64,000 nucleotides of DNA from positions 682,001 to 746,000 of the forward strand of contig SCHM01000004.1 in NCBI GenBank assembly GCA_004123355.1, written 5' to 3'. Below are positions 46,867 to 59,800 of this stretch, piece after piece; the stretch's first letter is position 1; each line of letters begins with the position of its first letter. Below the pieces are notes generated by a model that searched no databases, had not been told where the DNA came from, and saw only the letters and a program-made list of their open reading frames with translations. Source of the DNA: Amphirosellinia nigrospora (taxonomy: Eukaryota; Ascomycota; Sordariomycetes; Xylariales; Xylariaceae). Position numbers and translations under genes: made by a program.

Positions 46867-48274
46867 GATGATAAGTGCAAATTGTTAAATACACGGAGCC
46901 TGTGTTGAATGAGAAATAGGGTGAAGGAGCTCGGAAGATGGAGGATAAAAGGACAATTACTCGGTCTCGGAAACTGATTTTGGTTGATATGTTCAAAATC
47001 GAGCGGATGCCCATATATACACTATTCTTGAAAAGTACTAGATCTTTCCTACATGACCTGAGCAAGGCCTGAAGTGTGAATTTGTCATTAAAGTATGAGG
47101 ACGAGGGGCTGCGAACTATGAGAAGCATCGTGCATACAATCTAAGACAGGCTTGAATCTCATCCATCAAACATTCTCGCCGCTTGATAAGCGACTACCAG
47201 GCTACGTCCCATTAATTCAACCTGCATATCTCCGGTTGATCCTTCACTGCGTTCGCTAATGTCATCACAATAAGCGACATTTATGTCACCTTCCCAGAGA
47301 GGACACTGTGTCATATGGTGATGGCCTCATTGCCTTGTTTTGTTTGATCCTGTAGAGTTAGCGTTGTCTGATACTGCTTGTTCAATCTTACGGGCGTCAG
47401 GATTAGACTGTTGCGGCTTGCTGACTGTCGGCTGCATGGCTAGACCAGGCTATGCAGGCCTTGTGTATAACGCCATCAGGCGATATTACCAGCCGCAGGA
47501 CCCAATATTGAGGTATTATCGCAAGTGGAAGGATTCAAATTACTGATGGGAAAGTGAATGGCGAGAATCCGATCTTGATGCGGTGAAGGTAGGTCTCAAA
47601 ACGGCGCCAGCAGAGCCTCTCGGCGATAATTACCTTATAATAATTCAAAGTTGTGATTTTACTCGCTACACGGACCACACCCTTGTTAAGGGGACTAGTT
47701 TTAAAACATAAAAACTCTTTAAATATCATGTTTATTAACTTTAAAAGTTAATAACTTTATAGGTTCAGTAATTAAAAACAAAAATTAAAAAGTTTTAAAA
47801 TAAAAAATGGGTTTATTATTTAATAATTAAAATTATAACTATACTTAAAAAACCTTCTAGAATATTACATAATAATAAGTAAAAATATATACGCTTTTTG
47901 CTATATTATAACAAATGTTATAATAAAGTATAAAAAAAAGCAATATTAGACAGTACTTAGAAGTCCCTAGTAAAATACATGTGGGATGTTCCGTTATCAT
48001 TGCGAGACGTTTGGAACAGGATAGATGACAAGTAGAATAGCCTCAGAGGATTCGAAGGCTTCGGGAGGACAGTGTTCTTGCGTATCTTTAAGGTGGCCAC
48101 TGCATGGCCATCAAGGTCTATAAGTAGCTGTAGTTTCCCTTGGTGAAGATAGTGATATTGCCAAGGAAACAGCCATTTCGTCCCCGGCCTTCAAAACCAA
48201 GGCCTTTAGCACCTCCCGAGCTTCAAGTTTCAATTTATTTTTACCATCGCTGTAATTAGCAATTCCCTTTCGCT
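46867..48274. promoter_or_regulatory. Shared upstream region of oxoamine synthase and PKS genes, with AT-rich insert
   Basis: The two genes are divergent and share 1.4 kb. Bases 47690-47960 are nearly all A/T with many TAA/TTA steps, probably an old RIP-damaged repeat fragment. The last 60 bp before the PKS start are C/T-rich. No specific factor site can be named. Confidence 0.5.
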
Positions 48275-51200
48275 ATGGATCAAGCAGTTGGATATACCAA
48301 CGGCAACGGCCCGGCCACAAAAGTCAACGGCGTCAACGGCGTCAACGGCGTCAATGGCGTCAATGGCGTCAACGGCATCAACGGCGTCAACGGCAAATCG
48401 ATCAATGGTCATGGCCCAAAGTTTCTTCCCATCGCCATTTGCGGCATGTCTTGCCGTCTCCCGGGCAAGGTCAACTCGCCCGCTGATCTCTGGGAGTTCA
48501 TAATGGCCAAGGGCGATGCCCGAATCCCCGTCCCGGAGACGAGGTACACGGGCTACCACTCAAAGAGAAGAAGCCGGGCGCAGTGGCCAGCGAGTATGGC
48601 TACTTTCTTGACGAAAGTGTCGATCTCGCAGCTCTCGATACCTCGTTTTTCTCCATTGCCCGCACCGAAGCCGAGCGTTTGGATCCTCAGCAGCGTATCC
48701 TACTCGAGGTCGCCCGTGAATGCGTTGACGATTCTGGCGAGACCGGCTGGAGAGGGAAAGACGTAGGGGTCTACGTTGGATCCTTTGGTAACGACTGGTA
48801 CGACGTGACGCAAAGGGAATCCCAAAGATACGGCGTGTACCAAGTCGGAACGTCCCATGATTTCGCTATTTCTAACCGTGTCTCGTATGAGATGGACCTC
48901 CGTGGGCCGAGGTAAGATTCTTGCACCTTGATATTTACTCTTCGCTGTGTGCAGTTCACTAACTTCATCAAAGCATGACTATTCGATCGGCCTGCTCTTC
49001 CAGTCTTGTCTGTCTGAATGAAGCTTGTGCAGCAATCGCTAAAGGAGACTGCTCCTCTGCTATTGTTGCCGGTACCAGTATCATAACGGCCCCGGCCCTG
49101 ACTGCGGATATATCTGAGAGCGGCACTCTGAGCCCAGATGGGTCATGTAAAACTTTCTCCTCCGCGGCCAATGGCTACGCCAGAGCGGAAGGAGTGGTAG
49201 CCATCTACGTCAAACCCTTGAAGGATGCCATACGTGATGGCAACCCTATTCGAGCTGTGGTTGTCGGCACAGCCACTAATGGTGATGGAAAGACACCGGG
49301 CATGAGCATGCCAAGTTCTTCCGCCCAAGAGACTCTGATCCGGCGCACATACGAGTTAGCGGGCATATCAGAGCCAGATATAGCGCGCACTGGATTTTCG
49401 AGTGCCACGGCACAGGAACGCCGGTTGGGGACCGATTGAGACGGAAGCTATTGCAAGAATCTTCGGCAAGTCGGGAGGAGTCCATATAGGTTCTATCAAG
49501 CCTAATTTGGGCCATGGGGAGGGCGCTTCTGGTCTGACCGCTTTGCTCAAGGCTGTGCTGGCACTAGAACACCGCACCATCCCGCCCAACATCAAGAACT
49601 TGCCCGCAAGCAACAAGATTCCTTTCAAAGCAGCCCAGCTAAAGGTCCCTACAGAAGCTGTACAGTGGCCCGATGGACGGGATGAGCGCGTTAGCATCAA
49701 CTCCTTCGGTGTTGGCGGCGCCAATGCACACGTAATTCTTGAATCGGCGGCATCCTGGAAAGTGTCTCCCTCTAGCTCCAATGGAACCGTGGGCTCGGCC
49801 ACCGAAGGCCCTCAGATTCTTCTGTATTCGGCAAATGACGCTCTGTCTCACAAAAGCATGATTGAGCAGTACAAAGAGTACCTGACCAAAATCCCTGATG
49901 GCGTATCTCAAGGCGATATCGCATACACCCTTGCGACCGGAAGAGAGCAGCTCCCCGTCCGAGGGTTTTCTATCGCAACCAGGGATGGAGTCAGTGAAAC
50001 TGTTACCCCTACTAATACAGGGCAGAAGGCTCCCGCAGTGGTCATGGTATTTACCGGGCAGGGAGCCCAATGGCCCCAGATGGGCAAGGAGCTTCTGCAA
50101 TCGAACGTCACCTTCCAGCGTACAATCAGGTCTCTGGACGCACACTTACAAGATATGGGGACATCATCTCCCGACTGGACGATTGAAGAAGAACTTCTCA
50201 AGCCGGCTCGGACAAGCCGCGTCAATGATGCCGAGTTCTCTCAGCCCTTGTGCACGGCCCTTCAGCTCGCCCTCGTAGACACTTTCACGGCCCTCGGTGT
50301 CAAGCCCGCCGCTGTCGTGGGTCATTCCAGTGGCGAAATTGCCGCCGCATACGCTGCAGGTGGCCTCACAGCCAAGGATGCTATCGTCGCAGCTTTTTTA
50401 CGTGGAGTTGCCTCCAAGGCGCAGATAAAGCCCGGGTCTATGGCGGCTGTAGGGCTAGGGAGGAAGGAGGCACAGAAGTACCTTGTCCCAGGGGTGGTAG
50501 TCGCCTGTGATAACTCGCCGTCCAGCATCACTCTGTCAGGAGACACGGACGAACTACAAGCCGTCCTCAGTCACATCAAGCAGGATCATCCCATTATCCA
50601 AACTTCCATACTAAAGATTACCAAAGCCTACCACTCTCACCACATGACAGAGGTTGGTGATTCTTATTATCTTGCCATGCAAAAAGCAGGGATCACTGGG
50701 CAACCCGCGTCCACCCCTTTCTTCTCGAGCCTGACAGGAGGTCTGCTCACGCCAGACACCTCCAGCTATGACCTTTTTGGTCCTCGGTACTGGCGAATGA
50801 ACTTAGAATCTCCGGTGCTCTTTAACGGCGCGGTCTCATCTATGCTCAAGGACCCAGAATTTTCGCTCCAGAACCTCCTATTCCTCGAACTTGGACCTCA
50901 TGCGGCGCTTGCCGGTCCTCTGCGACAAATCATGCAGACTCAAAAGTCAGCCCCGTTGCTCCATGTTCCCACGGTGAGGCGACGGCAAAACAGCGTGGAG
51001 GGATTCCTCAGTGCTGCCGGACATCTCTGGGCGCAGAAGTGTCAGGTAGATTTCAGAGCACTGATGCTCAACGGCAAACTAGTTCCCGGCCTCCCTGTCT
51101 ACCCCTGGAACCACCAGCGGCGCTACTGGTGGGAGTCCAGAGTGTCTAAGGAATGGCGTCTGCGGGAACACGCCTACCACGACCTCCTCGGCGCCAGGGT

Positions 51201-54200
51201 CCCAGAGAGCTCCAGTTTCCAGCCGATTTGGCGAAACATGATGCATATCGAAAACGCCCCTTGGCTGCGCGACCACAAAGTCAGGAAGGACATCGTCTTT
51301 CCCTTCGCCGGGTACATTTCGATAGCTGCCGAAGCAATACGGCAGATCTCCGGAGTTCAAGAGGGCGTGGATCTCCGGAATGTCAACGTAAGCACCGCCC
51401 TCGTACTTCATGAGGAGGCGCCCACAGAAATAGTCACCACGTTAGGCCGCCTCCGCCTGACGGATACCCAAGACAGCCAGTGGTGGGAGTTCTCCGTGGC
51501 GTCACACAACGGTCACGGGTGGACGAAGCACTGTTTTGGAGAAGTCCGCGCCTCTTCCGTGACCAATCTCCGTGGTATCACGATTCCCGAAGAAGAGCTG
51601 ACGCACAAGGTGTCCGTCAAGCATTGGTACGAACACGGACGTCGTGCAGGGTCTGGCTATGGGTACCATTTTGAAGTCATCGAGGGGGTACTGACCAACG
51701 TGGGAGGTACCATGGGCAAGGCCATGGGGAAAGCACGAAACAATTGGCACGGTGATGAGGCCAACTACCACGTCCACCCAATTGTCGTCGACGGGTATCT
51801 GCAATTATTGAGTGGAGCAGTGCATCGCGGTATGAGATACGGCCTTCAGCAGTTGATACCTGCTACTGTAGCATCGATTTCTCTGTCACGCTGTCCACCA
51901 GATGCCGATGATCTCACCCTCTATGCGACGAGCGAGCGCCGCGATGATGGGTTCATCGGTTCAGGGTCATGCGTCGCAGGTTCAAAAACGGTGCTCAGCG
52001 TATCGGGAGTGACCGTCTTCCCGCTGGCCACAAACGTTGATGCGAACCATGATAGTCAAATCCCGCTAGCAGCACGCATAGAATGGGTGCCCCAAGTTGA
52101 CTTGAAGCGTCTCGGCCACTTGGTTCAGCCCGCCCAAGATCTTACAAAGTACTTTGAAAAGTTGGAGCTCTTGGGGCACCTTGCTATTGTTATCTCCCAG
52201 CGTTCTCTCTCGTACACCAATGGGGTGAACGGGTCGGGCACTCATCATGAAAAAATAGAGAAGTATAGATCATGGCTCGAACAGCAAGTCATTCCAGCTC
52301 TCCACGATGTTGACTTGCCCGAGCTATGTAGCCGTATGGATAGATTGGTGGAGGAACTCGCTGGGACCCCTGCCGCCCCTGGAGCCAACGTCGCCCTGAT
52401 CTGTGAGAACATGAGGTCGATTACCTCGGGAACTAAGAACCCATGGCCATCTTGACCACCAACGATGCCTTCGACAATCTCAAATCGCTCTTAGCGTCCT
52501 ACAAAGCAGATGAACTCATTCGATTATTGGGACACAGCCGACCCAATATGCACGTTCTCGAGCTCGGAGTCGGCCACGGCCCGTCTAACACAGCCGGCAT
52601 ACTAGACCAGCTTCGGCGCCCGGACGGTCAGGCCATCTATTCAAAGTATGTCTACGCCAACACCTTGTCGACCTTCGTAACTTCGGCGAAGGAGAAATTC
52701 ACAGGGGCTAGCACCATGGATTTCGCCATCTTCGACATCAGCAAAGACCCGGCCGAGCAAGGCTTTGAGGACCAGTCGTTCGACTTAATTATTGCAGCCG
52801 ACGTGATACATATGGCACCCGACCTGAGCAATGCCTTGCGCCATGCACGCAAGCTTCTGAAGCCCGGCGGTCATCTCGTGATGCAGCAGCCAAAGGACGG
52901 TTTAGCGTGGATCAAATATATCTTGGGTGTCTTGCCGAGTTGGTGGTGTGGTGCCGAAGATGGGAGAGCAGACGAACCTTACGTGTCTCGAGGCAGGTGG
53001 GAGAAAGAGCTGAGCGATGCAGGTTTCCAGGGGCTTGGCGGCGTGCTACCAGACTCGTCGACACAACCTCATCTCAGCACTTTTATGGTCACACAGCCTC
53101 GCCTAGAGGCCGTCGCCAAAAAAACTGTAACATTGCTGTGTGGTTCTATTGAATCGCAGTCCGTCACTCAACTCACCGAAGCTCTCAGGTCAGAAGGTTA
53201 TGAGGTTAACACCTGCTCGATTGCCGACACTCCACCTGCTAAGCAAGACGTGATATCGCTTCTAGATGTTGAGAGTCCTTTCTTTGATGGCCTGAACTCG
53301 ACCAGCTTTGAGCAGCTCAAGAAGTTCCTGCTCGGACTCGACCAGTCGGCGGGTATCTTCTGGATTACCCACCCATCCCAAACACATTGCCCAGATCCCA
53401 GATACGGGCAAGTGGTCGGGTTCTCGCGGACCGTGCGCAGTGAAATGTCAAAGACTTCGCTACGTGCGAATCTGATGATCTGAAGTCGTCCGCCGGGTTC
53501 AAAACCTGGCTAGTGTCTTTAGTCAGTTTCACGAGCGCGATTCGGAGAGTACTCCTGGGCCAAACTTCGAATATGATATCAAGGACGGAACCGTCCGGGT
53601 GAGTCGGTTCTTTCCGTTCTCGCTAGACAAAGAACTTGAAGTCGCCCAGTCGTCAGAAGAGGCCATCCTCAAGATCGGCAGCCAGGTCGTTTAGATACGT
53701 TGCAATGGTCCACGCAGCCTGCCGCGACGGTTCAGGGAACGATGTTCTAATCGAGGTACACGCAGCGGGGTGAATTTCCGGGTAAGTAAATCTTCATCGA
53801 AGCGCCGGATGGCCACTAATATGTTGGCGTAGGATGTGTTGGTGGCCGCGGGTATCATCCCGCTGCCTTCCGACGAAATGCTTTTCGGGTATGAAGCCGC
53901 CGGTATCGTTCGACAGATAGGGCCCGAGTCACGAAGCTCTTCTGTCGGTGACCGCGTTATAACAATGGATAATGGTACCTTCTCTACCATGCTCGTTACC
54001 TCAGACTTGATATGCGAAAAAATTCCGGAAGCCATGAGCTTTGCCGATGCGGCGTCCATGCCGATCGTCTTCGCGACTGCCATTTACTCACTCGTGGATA
54101 TTGCAGCGCTTCAAAAGGGCCAGGTGAGAAAGCTCCGAAACTGAGTGGTGTATTGGAGCAAGGGTTACTAACGTCGTATTACTCAATTAGTCCATTCTGA

Positions 54201-56039
54201 TTCACAGCGCTTGCGGTGGTGTGGGCCTTGCTGCCATCCAGCTCGCTCAGGCGATTGGCGCAGAAATTTACACGACGGTCAGTAACGAAGAGAAGATTGC
54301 TTATCTGATGGAAACATTTAAGCTTCCTCGCCATCGCATCTTCCACTCCAGGAATGAGTCGTTCGTTGAAGACGTCATGCGAGAGACAGGAGGAAAAGGT
54401 GTCGACGTCGTTCTCAACTCTCTCTCCGGCGATCTCTTGCATGCTACTTGGCGATGTGTCGCAGCATGGGGAACCATGGTTGAGATTGGCAAGAGAGATT
54501 TGCTCGGCGCAGGAAGATTGGACATGGACATGTTCCTTTTGAACCGCAACTATCGTTGTGTTGCCATTGACCGGATGAAAGACGACAGACCCGAGCTTGC
54601 CCAGTCGTAAGTTCTCCCAATGCCCCTGCTACGCTCAGACTTTCGTGGCCGGTCTAACAAGTCATAGATTGCTTCGAAGGATGATGGAATACGTCCGACA
54701 GGGCGTGATGCGACCCGTGCGCTTAGCTGGAGTGTTCCGCGCATCGGAAGCCCCGGAGGCTTTCAAATACATGCAAAAGGGAAGCCATATCGGAAAGGTC
54801 GTACTCTCCCTTCGCGACAGCAACGGCCGGCTTGAACTCGGAGATGTTTCCACCGTGGCCACGCTGTCAGCTTCGTTCGATGGGGAGAGCTCTTACCTAC
54901 TCATCGGTGGGCTAGGAGGGTTGGGTATGTCGGTCGCCATATGGATGGTTCAAAACGGGGCTAGGAATCTCATCTTCCTCTCACGGTCGGCTGGAAAGAA
55001 GCCTGCAGACAAAGATTTCGTACGCTTGCTGGAAAGCATGGGCTGCACGGTCCAGCTTGTTCCCGGCAGCGTTAGTAACCTCGCCGACGTTCTGAAGGCC
55101 GTGGACTGCGCTCGAACTCCACTCAAGGGAATCATTCAGATGAGTATGGTCCTGCGCGACCAACGGTTCTCTCTTATGACCATGGACGACTGGAACACTG
55201 CGAGCGAGCCTAAGATCAAGGGTACCTGGAACCTACACGAAGCCACCATATCGCGGAAATCAGAGCTCGACTTCTTTCTTTTGTTTAGCTCTTTGTCGGG
55301 GGTGCTCGGCCAACCAGGGCAAGCTAATTACGCGGCTGCCAATACATTCCTCGATGGCTTCGTGCTGTACCGCAACAGCATGGGCCTGCCGTGCACGGCT
55401 ATTGATATCGGCGCCATACAAGGTGCGGGATACCTGTTCGAGAGCGAAGAGCTCATGAAGAAGATGCAAGGAATCGGATGGCGTGCGGTGGAGGAGGATG
55501 AGCTCCTGCACTCGCTCACAGCGGGAGTAGCGAAACGTCCTATGACCGCCAAGGCTGACTCAAGCACTTCCATTATTGTGGGAAAGAACAACATGCTGCT
55601 GGGCATGTCGCCTACTACTCCACTCAGCAGCCCTGACAGCAGCGCGCGGCTGCGCAAGGACATCCGTATGGCGGTGTATCACAACGTCGGCGGAGCGGCA
55701 GCAACGGCATCCAGCGGCGATAACGATCAGCTGCGTGCGTTCCTGAACAAGGCTCAGACCAACCCGGCGGTCTTCAGGGACGCAAGCACTGCCCCTACGC
55801 TGGCGCTTGAGATTGGCAAGAAGCTCTTCACGCTGTTGCTGAAGCCAGACCAACAGCCTGACATCAGTATGAGCCTCTCCGAAGTAGGGCTGGACTCGAT
55901 GGTGGCGGTTGAGATGCGGGCATGGTGGAAGTTGACATTTGGTGTGGATATTACGGTGCTGGACATGCTGGCGATGGGAACACTTGAGGCTCTTGGGAAG
56001 AGGTTGACCGAGGAAATGGCTGCTGTAAATGGTGTTTGA
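48275..56039 (+). CDS. Highly reducing polyketide synthase (KS-AT-DH-cMT-ER-KR-ACP)
   Basis: Iterative type I PKS of about 2,510 residues. Exons: 48275-48911, 48974-53781, 53833-54123, 54191-54606 and 54668-56039. KS: Cys in SACSSSLV (codon 48993), ECHGTGTPVGDP, NLGHGEGASG. AT: VFTGQGAQW, GHSSGEIAAAYA (near residue 660). DH: WLRDHKV and HPIVVDGYLQL. C-methyltransferase: HVLELGVGHG (near 1405). ER: GYEAAGIV, HSACGGVGLAAIQLA (near 1915). KR: LLIGGLGGLG and NYAAANTF. ACP: Ser in GLDSMVAVEM (near 2460). There is no thioesterase or reductase, so a partner must release the chain. A (VNG)n tract marks the N-terminus. About eight to ten single-base frame changes are needed (for example 48545, 49430, 52440, 53475, 53685, 53740, 53770), mostly one missing base in G or C runs. 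Domains are otherwise complete. Confidence 0.93.
48323..48394 (+). repeat. In-frame 9-bp tandem repeat (VNG)8 in the PKS N-terminus
   Basis: Eight copies of GTCAACGGC with three variant copies (two GTCAATGGC, one ATCAACGGC), coding Val-Asn-Gly (one Ile-Asn-Gly). It is a flexible linker ahead of the KS domain and could vary in length between strains. Confidence 0.9.
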
Positions 56040-56284
56040 GCAGGTTAAGTATGGTTGCGTCAATGCCCCGTGCCCTAGTCATGATGTCGGCTTGTCTGAC
56101 CCGAAACGAAACGTCGCGCCCCCCACACTTTCTACGTAGTGTGTATGTGATCTCGGGAAACATACTGACAACAGCGTTTTTATTTATCAATCAATAAAAT
56201 TAGCATTTAATAATTCGGAAATACGTTATTATACGTGAAGCAGCAATTCTGTATATTTAAAGCTATTATAGCAGTTTCTGCGCC

Positions 56285-56560
56285 AATAGCCTCAAACAGC
56301 GTTTATATGCCCTCGAAGCCCTCGTAGTCCTCGAACACGCGTTTTACGTACCAATAGCCTCGAATAGCAATTTCTATGCCCTCGGACTTCGGTGGCCTCG
56401 GACCCTCGTACCCTCGAACACGCGTTTACTGTGCCCTCGCAGCCCTCGGGACCCTTAGAATGCACCGGAGCCTCGTTAATAGACCTACGCGTACGGAGAC
56501 CTACGCAGACCCACGCAGGCCGAGACAGACCTACGCGTACAAGGCCTAGCCCCGCGTAGA
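56285..56560. repeat. Degenerate short tandem repeats
   Basis: First a block of CCTCG-containing units (CCCTCGAAG, CCTCGTAG, CCTCGAACACGCGTTT occurring twice), then a block of GACCTACGC-like units (GACCTACGCGTAC twice, GACCTACGCAGACCCACGC). The block lies between the PKS gene and the LTR element. The minus-strand ORF here only reflects the repeats. Confidence 0.6.
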
Positions 56561-56618
56561 CCCTATGCGCCCTTTTCTTATTTATCCTAGGTATGTGCAT
56601 TTTGTTGCTACCTGTACC

Positions 56619-56829
56619 TGTGCGTGCTTGTCAACCTATATTGAGTAACCCACAGGGCCTTCACTATTGCGGTTTGGGCTATGTAGATCAGGTCTCAATA
56701 TACTAGGTTGGTTAATTAAATAAAAGGCTAAGTCTAGGTTTCTATAGTGGGCTAAATACTTATAGCTATAGGGTAAGGTTGGCTTGTAGTGCCCGCTAGG
56801 GCTTTGCTAGTTGCTACTTTAAAGCTATA
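56619..56829. repeat. Left LTR
   Basis: The left (outer) half keeps G/C (TGTGCGTGCTTGTCAACC), while the right (inner) half is AT-shifted (GCTTTGCTAGTTGCTAC). It pairs with 62097-62306. Confidence 0.82.
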
Positions 56830-59800
56830 ACTATTTTTTTTTTAGATAACTGCTTTTAATTATTTATTTTAACTAGTATTTCTATAATAAAACTATTTAT
56901 AATTTAGCTATTTTATTATTGCTTTTAAGCGTTTTAATCGTTTTTTAGTATTATTTAGCTAAGTATTATAAGCTTTATATAAAATAGCTATTATTATTAT
57001 ATATAAAAATAAATTAGTTTTATTATATTTGCTTAGTAGTTAAATTTTGCTAAAGCTTTATAACTTATATATATACTGTAATAGTAACTTGCTATAGCTT
57101 ATAGTCCGTTATAAAAAAGTTTTGTTTTATTATTACGCTAATATATTTATAATATTTAGTTTTGGTATATAAGTTTAAATTAATTTTTTTTTTTTATAAT
57201 AAGCTTTAATTTAATTTTTAAAAACTTTTAAACTATTAAAATAGTTTTTTGCTATAAATATTTCGTAGTTTTTATTAAGCTTTACTAAAATTTAATTTTT
57301 TTTTTTCGGTTAAGTTTTTTATATATTTAAAAATTTTAATAAATAATTATTATTAAAAAAGTTAAATATTAAATAAAAAAAAATAGCTACTATAGCTATT
57401 TAGCTTTAGTATTTAATTATAAATATTTATAGCTGCTTATAATAAAATAGCTACGTTAAAGTATTTTATATTAAACTTTTTTATAATATAATTCGTTTAA
57501 AGTTTCTGTTTGTTTTTTTTTATTTTGTTATTATTTTTAAGTTTTTTAAATATAATAAGCTTAACTATAAATTTTTACTTTAGTACTACTAAGTTATTTT
57601 ATTACTTATAAATATATTTTAATATTATTAATTTATTCTTTTAAATACCTAAAAGTTTTCCCGATTTTAATAATTAGTAATATTATACTTAAAAATAATA
57701 TATTAAATATTATAACTTTTTATTTATATTATAGCGTATTTTATATATATTAATATTTTAGTTATGCTATAAATATATAATCTATTGTTTAATATATTAA
57801 TAATAGTAATAATACTATAAGTTATAAGTTTAGCAATATTATTAATAATAGCTTTATTAACTAATATTGCTTATATTTTGCTATAGCTTGCTATACTATT
57901 AAAGTGATCTCCGGGTATTAATATTGCTTATTAATTTTATATATTAAAGTACTAACTATAGCGTGCTTTAAGTTAATATATATATTTTTAACTTTTTATA
58001 GTAATTTTATATTTCGGGGATTTTTAAAAACGTTATTATTTAATATACCGTTTTTATAAAATATAAAAGATTTCCGGGAGTTTATTAATATTAAGCTATT
58101 TTATATAGTTTTCTTTCGTATATAATAAAATGCTTAAATATTTATTAAGCTTTTAAATTTAGTAGCAATTTACTATTAAACTTTAAAAACTTAAATATAG
58201 CTTATAAGTTTATATAGTTTAATTATTATAATAGTTTAACTAATTATTTTTTTATTTAATAATATTTATATTTTAAATTATATTTTATTATTAAAAAAAT
58301 TATTTTAAAAAGTTTTAATAGCTAATTAGCTAATGTTTAATTTATTTATATAATATATAATTATATATTATAATATTTAATAATATTTAAAAATCGAACT
58401 ATTTATACTAGTTATTTTAATTTATTCTTTATTATAAATAATAATTTATAGTTAGTACGTATAATTATTTTTTTTTTTATTTAATGCTTTTAATACTATA
58501 ATATTAATATAATAGTTAGAAGTTTTTATTTTTATATTAAATAACGCGTTTAATAGTTATTTAGCTTTTTAAAAAAATATATTACTAATAAAATATTATT
58601 TTTTTTCTATAAAAATATAGCTATATTAAGCATGCTTTAATATATAGTTAGCTAAAATTTATATTTATTAAAAAAGCAACTTTTAATTAAATATTTTAAT
58701 TAATATTATAATTATTATATTTTTAATTATTTGCTAAGCTTTTTAAACTTTTATATTTAGTATAACTAGTTTTTTAGTTTTTTTATTAGTACTATAAATA
58801 ATATTATAATTAGTAAATATTTATTAATTAAATATTTAAAATAGCTTATTATTTATAAATCCGTATATTTTAATAGTTGTTTTTAATATCGGTTTATTTT
58901 TTATTACGGCTATTTTTATTAAGTTTGCTTTAATTTTTTTTTAAAATATATAAAATTTTAAAAATATATTTTAATAAATATTAAGGTTTTATAAAATTAA
59001 TTATTATACTATATTATATTAATTGTTAAATAGTATATAATACTTAATATAGTTTTTTTTTCGTTTTTCTTTAAATATAAATATTATTAAATAAGCTTAC
59101 TAGCTATTTTTTAAAAAGCTTTACGATTTTTTTTATTAAAGCTTAAAAATAGCTAGTACGTTATAAAGTCCGAAAAATATAACTAGTTATTTATATATCC
59201 GAAAAATATTATAAATACTATTTTTTTATAATAAAAGCTATATATTTTATATTAGTATTTATTTTTAAAATTTATAAAAATATATTATTTATAACTTGCG
59301 GTTTTTATATTTAGTTTATAGCATTTAATAATAAATAAGTTTGTTTTTTATAACTTTATTTAGTTTTTTATAATTATAATAAAATTGCTATATAATATTT
59401 TTAGTTACTAAAGTTAAGCTTAATAGTTTTACTAAATGTTTTTTTAAAGTTAATAATATTAGCGCGTTTATAATCCTATATTTTTTTTAATATAAATACT
59501 TAAATATGCTTTAATAAATTTTTTTATAGTTTTTTTTATATAAAGCTATATTTATAAAATAATATTTTATTAGTAAGCTATTTTTAATATTAATATAATA
59601 TTTTATGCGTACTATAATATTAATACGTTATTTAGCTAGATTAAATAAGCTAAAGAATTGTTTTATTAGTTTTATTTATTTATTTGCTATTTAAAGGTTT
59701 TTAGCGTATTTTTATACTAAGTTATTTTTATTTTTTTATTTTTTTTATATTATAAGTTATTTTTATAGCTATATTAGCTAATAACTATTTTAAAAGTTCG

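Noticed and set aside
56292-56600. 102-codon minus-strand ORF
   Set aside because: Made by translating the degenerate tandem repeats; Arg/Gly-rich repeat artefact.
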